Below, piece by piece: positions 58,057-64,000 of a stretch of 64,000 nt of DNA. The DNA is from an uncultured Eubacteriales bacterium. Its GTDB lineage: Bacteria; Bacillota; Clostridia; Oscillospirales; CAG-382. Each line of letters opens with the position of its first letter. Position 1 is the stretch's first letter. Where the stretch lies: assembly GCA_934502885.1 (NCBI GenBank), contig CAKSUT010000009.1, positions 62,001-126,000 of the forward strand, in the 5' to 3' direction. The notes under the pieces are model-generated. The model saw only the letters and a program-made list of their open reading frames with translations, was not told where the DNA came from and searched no databases. Made by a program: the position numbers and the translations under genes.

Positions 58057-58506
58057 GTGAGAGAGTTTGTTTTGCCGTGCCTTTATGCTTTTCTGGGTTC
58101 GTGCGGCTTTTGCTTTATTTTTAACGTAAGGGGAGCGGACGTTCTGCTTTCAGGACTTTGCGGAATGCTTTCGTGGCTCGTGTATCTGCTCTTCGGCGGA
58201 ATGTTTGAAACCGATGTAATGCAGTATTTTTTCGCTGCGGCGACTCTCGGCTTTCAGGCGGAAATACTCGCACGTCTGCGCAAAGTTCCCGTGACGCTGT
58301 ACCTCATCATAGGCATGGTGCCGCTTGTCCCGGGAGCGAGAATATTCTATACCATGGAGGATTTTCTCCGAGGCGAAAACGCAAGCTTTTTAAACAATCT
58401 GCTTTATACCGTAAAAATAGGCGGCGCAATTGCAGTAGGACTTGTCATTTCAAGATTTGTTTTTAACCACATAATATCAGGATTTATAAAAAAACACCGT
58501 GCTTAA
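58057..58506 (+). CDS. ThrE_2/YjjB-type exporter subunit
   Basis: 149 residues, four membrane helices: LYAFLGSCGFCFIFNVRG, LLSGLCGMLSWLVYLLFGG, MQYFFAAATLGFQAEILA, and LYLIIGMVPLVPGARIFYTM with the family-typical VPLVPG. GTG start 4 nt after the partner's stop; GGAGGTGAG is the ribosome site. Substrate not known. Confidence 0.9.
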   Translation: MREFVLPCLYAFLGSCGFCFIFNVRGADVLLSGLCGMLSWLVYLLFGGMFETDVMQYFFAAATLGFQAEILARLRKVPVTLYLIIGMVPLVPGARIFYTMEDFLRGENASFLNNLLYTVKIGGAIAVGLVISRFVFNHIISGFIKKHRA

Positions 58507-58636
58507 AGCGGTTTTGCGTGTTTTGCCACCGTTGCTGCCGAAAAACGGTTTACATCAAAGCTTTTGTCACCCGATGCGGACGTTACATTAACCGATACCT
58601 GACTTTTTCAAAATCGATTGCAAAGCGCTGAAATTA

Positions 58637-58674
58637 AGGACTGCGGCAGAATTAACGCTTGCAGTCCTCTTTTG
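58637..58674 (+). terminator. Terminator after the ThrE pair
   Basis: AGGACTGC (58637-58644) pairs with GCAGTCCT (58661-58668), then CTTTT. Confidence 0.85.
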
Positions 58675-58748
58675 TTAAACGCTCTCCTTTACACCCTCGA
58701 CCTCGCAATTTACGGCATTCTCAATCCTGAACGCTTCGAGGCACCGAT

Positions 58749-58865
58749 ATGAGCGTCCTTGAGGTTGCTCTCGACTGCGGCTTTTCCGACCACAGCTGTT
58801 TTACCAAGCGTTTCCGTGAAAGCGTTGGCGTCGTGCCGACCGAGTACCGCAGAAGGAAGAGATGA
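58749..58865 (+). pseudogene. Remnant of an AraC/XylS-type regulator (C-terminal HTH only)
   Basis: A 38-residue frame reads SVLEVALDCGFSDHSCFTK then RFRESVGVVPTEYRRR, the last helix-turn-helix of an AraC family protein, ending at a true stop. The 240 nt upstream do not continue it in any frame, so most of the gene is lost. The rest of 58507-58974 holds the terminator above and an AT-rich stretch with a TATACT box (58923-58928) that may serve luxS. Confidence 0.8.
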
Positions 58866-58974
58866 AACACCGATTTTTACCTATATTTTCATTTTGTTCA
58901 TGTAAAAGTGTCAATATGATGATATACTTATTCTGTGCCGAGCCGATTTACAGCACGGCGGAAACGGAGATATT

Positions 58975-59433
58975 ATGGAAATAAAGAAAATACAGAGCTT
59001 TACCGTGGACCATACGAAAATATCCGAGGGTATGTATATCTCTCGCATCGACGGAGATATAACAACCTATGACCTCAGAATGAGAAAACCCAACGCCGGG
59101 GACTATATAACCCCGTCGGCAATGCACTCAACGGAGCATATGTTTGCAACCTTCGTCAGAAACTCCGAGATAGCGGACGACGTTATCTACTTCGGACCTA
59201 TGGGCTGTCAGACGGGCTTTTACCTCCTTGTGAGAAACGCGGACAATATGAAAGTGTACGAAACGGTAAAGTCCGTCCTCAAAAGTATTCTCGAATACGA
59301 CGGTCCCGTCTTCGGCTGTTCGGAGGTGGAATGCGGAAATTACAGAACACTGTCGCTTTCGGCGGCAAAGTACGAGAGCAAAAGATACCTTGAGGTGCTT
59401 GAAAACCTCGGCGATTTAAGCTTTATGTATTGA
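58975..59433 (+). CDS. luxS: S-ribosylhomocysteine lyase LuxS
   Basis: Splits S-ribosylhomocysteine to homocysteine and DPD, the AI-2 precursor. 152 residues. Metal site: His51-x2-Glu54-His55 (HSTEH) and Cys120 (ECGNYR). FGPMGCQTGFYLL carries the second catalytic Cys (Cys78). Homocysteine released here feeds the MetH pathway at 22-27 kb. GGAG precedes the ATG. Confidence 0.97.
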   Translation: MEIKKIQSFTVDHTKISEGMYISRIDGDITTYDLRMRKPNAGDYITPSAMHSTEHMFATFVRNSEIADDVIYFGPMGCQTGFYLLVRNADNMKVYETVKSVLKSILEYDGPVFGCSEVECGNYRTLSLSAAKYESKRYLEVLENLGDLSFMY

Positions 59434-59453
59434 GAAACCGGACGGTGAAGAAA

Positions 59454-60290
59454 ATGTACGAATCCGAACTTGAAAGAATAATCGCCGCCGCAAGGGGCGC
59501 GGGAGAGATAATACTTTCCGCCGCAGAAGGAGAAAAAGCAAAGTCGGTTACGGAAAAAGAGGGAAGCGCAAACTTCGTCACTGAGTACGACAAACGCACG
59601 CAGAAGTACCTCTTTGAGAACCTCGGCAGAATTTTCCCCGATGCCGTATTTATAGGCGAAGAGGATGAGGACGAACACGAACACAGACACGTCTTTGAAA
59701 ACGGTCTCTCCTTTATAATCGACCCCATTGACGGCACGACGAACTTCATACGTGATATGAAAAAGAGCGTCGTAAGTATCGGACTTCTTGATTGCGGAGC
59801 GCCGACCGTCGGCGTTGTTTACGACCCGTATGCAGATACGGTGTATACCGCAGTAAAGGGAGAGGGCGCATACCGAAACGGAAAGAGAATGCACACCGTA
59901 AAAAGAAGCGCCGATAAGGCTCTCATCTTTCTCGGAACTGCTCCCTACTACAAGGATACCCTCTGTGAGCTTACCTTCGATATCGCAAAGGCAATGCTCA
60001 TGGTCGGCGCCGACCTCAGACGCTCGGGTTCAGCCGTTGCGGACTTTATGTCTATCGCCTGCGGTTCGGGCGACATAAGCTTTGAAGCAAAGCTCTCACC
60101 GTGGGACTATGCCGCATCGTCGCTCATTCTCACGGAAGCCGGAGGAATGATATGTACCTTTGACGGAGAAGAACTTACTTTTGATAAACCTTGCTCCGTG
60201 CTTGCGTGCGGCTCGCATGAGCTTGGCGAAACGGCTCTCGGCATAATAGATAAATGCAGAAAAAGTTTAGGAAAACACGGAAAGGAATAA
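59454..60290 (+). CDS. Inositol-monophosphatase family phosphatase
   Basis: 278 residues. Mg-dependent phosphomonoesterase fold: FVTEYDKRTQKYL, VFIGEEDEDEHEH (metal Glu), FIIDPIDGTTNFIRDM (metal Asp motif DPIDGTTN) and SPWDYAASSLILTEAGG. The natural substrate could be inositol phosphate, a sugar phosphate or 3'-phosphoadenosine phosphate. The ATG at 59454 is preferred; a TTG at 59430 that overlaps the luxS stop is an alternative. Confidence 0.92.
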   Translation: MYESELERIIAAARGAGEIILSAAEGEKAKSVTEKEGSANFVTEYDKRTQKYLFENLGRIFPDAVFIGEEDEDEHEHRHVFENGLSFIIDPIDGTTNFIRDMKKSVVSIGLLDCGAPTVGVVYDPYADTVYTAVKGEGAYRNGKRMHTVKRSADKALIFLGTAPYYKDTLCELTFDIAKAMLMVGADLRRSGSAVADFMSIACGSGDISFEAKLSPWDYAASSLILTEAGGMICTFDGEELTFDKPCSVLACGSHELGETALGIIDKCRKSLGKHGKE

Positions 60291-60294
60291 TGCT

Positions 60295-61215
60295 ATGAAG
60301 AATAAGAAATTGACAGCCTCCGTCGCCGCACTGATAATAGCGGTAATTACGGCCGCCGTAAGATTCGGCTTTTTGAAGAATAGCGTAGAGCCGGCAACTC
60401 TTTTCGCAAGCTTCGGCTCAAACTATACCGCACTTGTGATCGGAACGGCGGTTGCAGGTCTTCTCTGTTTCGGAATAATCTATGCGTCCTGCGATAAAGA
60501 CTCGGTCATCCTTCACCGAACGACCCCAAATGCGGCGGTAAGAATTGCGTCTGTACTCTTTGCGGTCGCTTTCGCGGTACTCTTTGTTTATGCCGTCGCA
60601 GACTTCGGCGCGGCACCGACGTCCGCAAAAATGCCTGCGTCGATGGTTCGCATAATAGGAGTAACAAAAGCTCTGATGCTTGTGTCGGCGCCTCTCGGCG
60701 CGGTCTACTTTATAATGATCGCCGTCGGAAAGTGCGGTAAAGTAACAGGACTTCTCTCGAACTTTCCCCCTCTTTGGTTCACTGTGGCGCTTCTCAGATA
60801 TTTCATCGATACCTCGTCGTACGTAAACCTCTTCGGAAGAAGCCTCTATATCGTCGTTTACGCAATCTGCGCGTTTGCGCTCATGTATGAGTCGAAGCTC
60901 ACCGTTTACCCGAACTCCGCGCCGAAAGCGAAGAAGACGGCGGACGCCGATGCGAACGGTGAAAACGACGGTAAAGATGAGGAAGACTCCGAGAAGGACA
61001 GCTCCGTGAAGCTCCGCATATACGCCGCACTTACTGGAACAAGCGCCTTTGCTCTTGCGGTCAAGGCGATCCCCGAGCTTCTTGTCCTTGGCGAAGGCTT
61101 TGCTTTTCGAGAGAATTACGCTTACTACCTCTGCGAAGTGCTCGGCGTAATTTACTTTGCGGTAAGAGCCTTTACGGCGGTCGGAGTGAAGCCCGAAACC
61201 GATACGAAGAAGTAA
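60295..61215 (+). CDS. Multi-pass membrane protein of unknown function
   Basis: 306 residues with about seven or eight hydrophobic segments (SVAALIIAVITAAV, ALVIGTAVAGLLCFGIIYA, VLFAVAFAVLFVYAVA, ALMLVSAPLGAVYFIMIAV, LYIVVYAICAFALMY, LYYLCEVLGVIYFAV-like end). An acidic, Asp/Glu/Lys-rich cytoplasmic-type loop of about 35 residues lies near residue 215-250. No transporter or enzyme motif is recognised. It starts 4 nt after the phosphatase stop, so it is co-transcribed. Confidence 0.85.
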   Translation: MKNKKLTASVAALIIAVITAAVRFGFLKNSVEPATLFASFGSNYTALVIGTAVAGLLCFGIIYASCDKDSVILHRTTPNAAVRIASVLFAVAFAVLFVYAVADFGAAPTSAKMPASMVRIIGVTKALMLVSAPLGAVYFIMIAVGKCGKVTGLLSNFPPLWFTVALLRYFIDTSSYVNLFGRSLYIVVYAICAFALMYESKLTVYPNSAPKAKKTADADANGENDGKDEEDSEKDSSVKLRIYAALTGTSAFALAVKAIPELLVLGEGFAFRENYAYYLCEVLGVIYFAVRAFTAVGVKPETDTKK

Positions 61216-61235
61216 ATCGTCTGATAATCGATATT

Positions 61236-61268
61236 AAGCGGTAAGCAGGGTGCTTGCCGCTTTTTTTT
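61236..61268 (+). terminator. Terminator after the membrane-protein gene
   Basis: AGCGGTAAGCA/TGCTTGCCGCT, an 11-bp stem with loop GGG, then T8. Confidence 0.92.
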
Positions 61269-61330
61269 ATACCGCAAAAACGCAACTTTTCGAGTTTACA
61301 AAAAATTAATATATTTTTTTGTAAAACCCC

Positions 61331-61359
61331 TTGACAAATCGCATTAAAAGGTGTATTAT
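61331..61359 (+). promoter_or_regulatory. Promoter of the amino-acid ABC transporter operon
   Basis: TTGACA (61331-61336), 17-bp spacer, TATTAT (61354-61359). The -35 context ACCCCTTGACAAATCG is nearly the same as at the glnN promoter. Confidence 0.9.
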
Positions 61360-61439
61360 ATCACCATGCTGATACTTTACTTAACTAAAGCACTACAGCG
61401 ACAAACAAATAACATTTTTTATTAAAGGAGAAAACGAAA

Positions 61440-62339
61440 ATGAAAAAGATTCTTGCAATTGTACTCTCTGCACTCATGATGGCGGCAGTAGCCGGATGCG
61501 CAAACACAAACAACAACGATGTCACAGACGACAAGACAAACACCGACGCAAACGTAGAGACCGACGCAAACACCGGCGACGAAACAAAGACCCCCGATGG
61601 CGAAACCGCAGACGACACCAAGACCGATGACACCAAGACCGACGGCGACCTTGCATACATAAAGGATAAGGGAACGCTCGTTGTAGGTATCACCGAGTAT
61701 GAGCCGATGAACTACCTCGACGAAAACGGCGAGTGGACAGGCTTCGATACGGAGTTTGCAAACCTCGTTGCAGAGAAGCTCGGAGTTAAAACAGAGTTCG
61801 TCGAAATCGACTGGGACGGCAAGATAATGGAGCTTGACTCCCGCGCAATCGACTGCGTATGGAACGGCATGACGCTCACTGATGAAGTCCTCAAGGGTAT
61901 GAACTGCACAAAGCCTTACGTTGTAAACGCACAGGTAGTCGTAATGAACAAGGACAAGCTCGCAGACTATGAGACGGTTGAATCCCTCGACGGACTTACC
62001 TTCGTTGCAGAGTCCGGTTCCGCAGGTGAAGCCGCAATCAAGGACGCAGGCTACGATGTTGTTGAGGTTTCCACTCAGGCAGACGCGCTCATGGAGGTTG
62101 CAACAGGCGTTGAGGACGCTTGCGTAATCGATATCACAATGGCAAACGCAATGACAGGCGAAGGAACAAGCTACGCTGATCTCGGCTACTCCATCTCCCT
62201 TACCGAAGAGAACTACGGCATCGGCTTCAGAAAGGATTCCGACGCAACCGCAGCGGTAAACGATATAATCGATGAGCTTATCGCAGACGGCTCTCTCGCA
62301 AAGCTTGCAGAGAAGTACAACCTCACACTCGCAGAGTAA
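61440..62339 (+). CDS. Polar amino-acid ABC transporter substrate-binding lipoprotein
   Basis: 299 residues. Lipoprotein signal with lipobox VAGC (Cys20), then a 50-residue Asp/Thr/Asn-rich linker, then an SBP_bac_3 domain: KGTLVVGITEYEPMNY, WTGFDTEFANLVAEKLG, IDCVWNGMTLTDE, ESGSAGEAAI and YGIGFRKD. It captures a polar amino acid outside the cell; the ligand cannot be told from sequence. AAAGGAG precedes the ATG. Confidence 0.95.
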   Translation: MKKILAIVLSALMMAAVAGCANTNNNDVTDDKTNTDANVETDANTGDETKTPDGETADDTKTDDTKTDGDLAYIKDKGTLVVGITEYEPMNYLDENGEWTGFDTEFANLVAEKLGVKTEFVEIDWDGKIMELDSRAIDCVWNGMTLTDEVLKGMNCTKPYVVNAQVVVMNKDKLADYETVESLDGLTFVAESGSAGEAAIKDAGYDVVEVSTQADALMEVATGVEDACVIDITMANAMTGEGTSYADLGYSISLTEENYGIGFRKDSDATAAVNDIIDELIADGSLAKLAEKYNLTLAE

Positions 62340-62375
62340 AAGAGGAGAATTCGCCGCACAACCGCAATTTCACAG

Positions 62376-62406
62376 GCAGAGTGCCCCTTATGGGGACTCT
62401 GCTTTT
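62376..62406 (+). terminator. Hairpin between binding-protein and permease genes
   Basis: GCAGAGT-G-CCCC (TTAT) GGGGACTCTGC followed by TTTT. In transporter operons such partial terminators keep the binding protein more abundant than the membrane parts. Confidence 0.8.
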
Positions 62407-62455
62407 GCGGCGTTAAATATTCGGGTGAAAATCCCGAACGAAAGGAATCGAAACT

Positions 62456-63157
62456 ATGCTTCAGACTGTCACGAATTCACTCCTCGGCGGATTTGCCGTC
62501 ACGCTTAAAATATTTGCGCTGACGCTTCTGTTTGCACTTCCGCTCGGACTCATCATGAGCTTCGGCTCTATGTCGAAGTTCCGTCCGCTCAAGTACATAA
62601 CAAAGCTTTTTGTGTGGATAATAAGGGGTACTCCGCTTATGCTTCAGGTCATAGCGATATTCTATGTTCCCGGCTTTGTCGGCAGAGCGGCGTCGCAGGC
62701 GGCGGACCCGAATTTCTTCATGTCGTGGCTTGCAACGTGGAAAAGCTCGAGTGACTTCAGATTTACCGCCGTTATGATAGCGTTCGTCATAAACTACGCC
62801 TGCTATTTTTCCGAGATTTACCGCGGCGGTATCGAGAGTATGCCAAGAGGACAGTATGAGGCGGGAATGGTTCTCGGCATGACCAAAACACAGATTTTCT
62901 TTAAGGTAATACTCTTCCAGGTCATAAAGAAAATAGTCCCCCCCATGAGCAACGAGATAATCACCCTTGTCAAGGATACGTCTCTTGCGAGAGTAATATC
63001 GGTTTACGAGATAATATGGGCGGCGCAGAAATTTGCAAAGACCGACGGACTTGTTTGGCCGCTCTTCTATACGGCAGTGTTCTATCTTGTATTCTCCGGC
63101 GCATTGACGCTCATTTTCGGTAAGATAGAAAAGAAGCTGAACTATTACAAGGGCTGA
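62456..63157 (+). CDS. Polar amino-acid ABC transporter permease
   Basis: 233 residues, HisM/GlnP type, about five membrane helices. Seen: LLGGFAVTLKIFALTLLFALP, IIRGTPLMLQ, EIYRGGIESMPRGQYEAG with the EAA loop EAGMVLGMTKTQIF, and NEIITLVKDTSLARV. AAAGGA precedes the ATG. A stretch of about 20 extra residues (GRAASQAADPNFFMSW) sits between helices 2 and 3. Confidence 0.95.
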   Translation: MLQTVTNSLLGGFAVTLKIFALTLLFALPLGLIMSFGSMSKFRPLKYITKLFVWIIRGTPLMLQVIAIFYVPGFVGRAASQAADPNFFMSWLATWKSSSDFRFTAVMIAFVINYACYFSEIYRGGIESMPRGQYEAGMVLGMTKTQIFFKVILFQVIKKIVPPMSNEIITLVKDTSLARVISVYEIIWAAQKFAKTDGLVWPLFYTAVFYLVFSGALTLIFGKIEKKLNYYKG

Positions 63158-63177
63158 TGCATTGAAAGGAGGATATT

Positions 63178-63960
63178 ATGCCGATACTTGAACTCAAAAA
63201 CATACGCAAAAGCTTCGGACAGACCGAGGTTCTCAAGGGTGTTGACTTCACCCTCGATAAAGGCGAGGTCGTATCGATAATCGGTTCGTCCGGAAGCGGC
63301 AAAACCACGTTTCTCAGATGTATAAGCTTTCTCGAAAAGGCGGATACAGGCTCTATGTACCTCGACGGAGAGGTAATGTTCGACAGCGCAAACCCCGTTA
63401 CCATGTCGGCGGCGTCGCTGCGCAAAAAACAGCTCAACTTCGGATTCGTGTTCCAGCAGTTTAACCTCTTTCCGCAGTACACCGCACTTGAAAACGTCCT
63501 TCTCGCACCTAACCTTTTGACTAAAGAGAGACCCGATTTCAAGGCGAACAAGGAAAAGATAAAGTCCGAGATAAAAGAAAAAGCCCTCGACCTGTTTGCT
63601 CAGGCGGGACTTGCGGACAAGATAAACAACTATCCGTGCGAGCTTTCGGGCGGACAGCAGCAGAGAGTTGCAATAGTGCGAGCCTTGGCACTCGACCCGA
63701 AGATAATGCTCTTCGATGAGCCGACCTCGGCACTTGACCCCGAGATAACAAACGAGGTTCTCAAGGTTATAAAGAACCTTGCCGACAAAAAGATGACCAT
63801 GATAATCGTGACCCACGAAATGGGCTTTGCGAGAGAGGTCTCCGACAGAGTCGTGTTCATGGACGGCGGCGTTGTTGCCGAGGAGGGCGCACCGGATAAG
63901 CTTTTCTACTCGCCGCAGAGCGACAGACTGAAAGCGTTTTTGCAGAATGCAAAATTTTGA
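63178..63960 (+). CDS. Polar amino-acid ABC transporter ATP-binding protein
   Basis: 260 residues. Walker A GSSGSGKTTF, Q-loop FQQFNLFPQ, signature LSGGQQQRVAIVRAL, Walker B IMLFDEPTSALDPE and the H-loop VTHEMGFA. GlnQ/HisP type with a slightly long helical region (KANKEKIKSEIKEKALD). GGAGG precedes the ATG. Confidence 0.97.
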   Translation: MPILELKNIRKSFGQTEVLKGVDFTLDKGEVVSIIGSSGSGKTTFLRCISFLEKADTGSMYLDGEVMFDSANPVTMSAASLRKKQLNFGFVFQQFNLFPQYTALENVLLAPNLLTKERPDFKANKEKIKSEIKEKALDLFAQAGLADKINNYPCELSGGQQQRVAIVRALALDPKIMLFDEPTSALDPEITNEVLKVIKNLADKKMTMIIVTHEMGFAREVSDRVVFMDGGVVAEEGAPDKLFYSPQSDRLKAFLQNAKF

Positions 63961-63965
63961 TTATT

Positions 63966-63997
63966 CATAAGGGGGAAGCTACCGCTCCCCCCTTATG
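63966..63997 (+). repeat. 3' hairpin shared with the glnN repeat
   Basis: CATAAGGGGG...CCCCCTTATG around AGCTACCGCTC, directly after the last stop. It closely resembles the first hairpin of the repeats at 13845-13871 and 14085-14112. It may end the ABC operon; the window stops before any T-run would show. Confidence 0.7.
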
Positions 63998-64000
63998 CTA

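Overview
The window reads as chromosome of an anaerobic Gram-positive bacterium of the Clostridia (Bacillota), most like a gut Oscillospiraceae/Ruminococcaceae-type lineage. This is an inference from content: a T-box leader, an LCP wall-teichoic-acid-type ligase, RsfS, YqeK, MnmM, RNase M5, type III glutamine synthetase, LuxS, a glycyl-radical-enzyme microcompartment, and vegetative promoters with near-perfect TTGACA-17-TATAAT spacing. No 16S rRNA or other decisive marker is present, so the genus cannot be named.

Layout. 1-1498 (minus): 3'-truncated class B penicillin-binding protein. 1640-11007 (plus): housekeeping series mnmM, SAM-fold protein, ftsY, rdgB, yhbY, nadD, yqeK, LCP protein, rsfS, leuS, then rpsU with its own promoter. 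11.5-18.0 kb: nitrogen assimilation block with type III glutamine synthetase behind a long structured leader, an ammonium channel fused to a P-II domain, and asparagine synthetase B behind an Asn-type T-box that appears to work on translation; the gaps hold a structured repeat family. 18.4-20.3 kb (minus): prmC and yqhQ. 20.6-27.3 kb (plus): ireB, a small unknown, capA, then a methionine block (metF, GNAT, a stand-alone MetH activation domain, MetH). 27.4-28.4 kb: tRNA-Met, tRNA-Glu, a 116-bp direct repeat and a four-helix-bundle gene. 28.5-31.3 kb: PII-like protein with a CPA2 antiporter, Nudix hydrolase, RNase M5. 31.3-31.9 kb (minus): RpiB-family isomerase.

32.1-42.85 kb (minus): a compact phage head/packaging operon (terminase small and large, portal, scaffold-like, coat-associated, major capsid, connector and tail-hub-like genes) with no visible integrase, repressor, replication or lysis gene. 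It is driven by one strong promoter lying between two GAAC-N4-GTTC palindromes of the Gram-positive LexA/SOS type. asnA follows on the plus strand, then a repeat-rich, gene-poor stretch to 44.9 kb.

44.9-57.2 kb (plus): a glycyl-radical-enzyme bacterial microcompartment locus: GRE dehydratase, activase, EutS-, PduA-, EutN- and PduT-type shell proteins, EutP-like GTPase, class II aldolase and Zn-dehydrogenase both carrying encapsulation-peptide-like tails, PduO-C/GlcG-like protein, PduS-like flavo-iron-sulfur protein, DeoR regulator and PduQ-like Fe-dehydrogenase. The likely pathway is deoxyhexulose-1-phosphate to lactaldehyde to 1,2-propanediol to propanal to 1-propanol. The acylating aldehyde dehydrogenase and PduL expected in such loci are absent. 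57.3-58.5 kb: split ThrE-type exporter. 58.7 kb: AraC regulator remnant. 59.0-61.2 kb: luxS, inositol-monophosphatase family gene, membrane protein. 61.4-64.0 kb: polar amino-acid ABC transporter (lipoprotein, permease, ATPase).

Many long open frames opposite the real genes were treated as shadows. All functional calls rest on reading motifs by eye; no database search was run.
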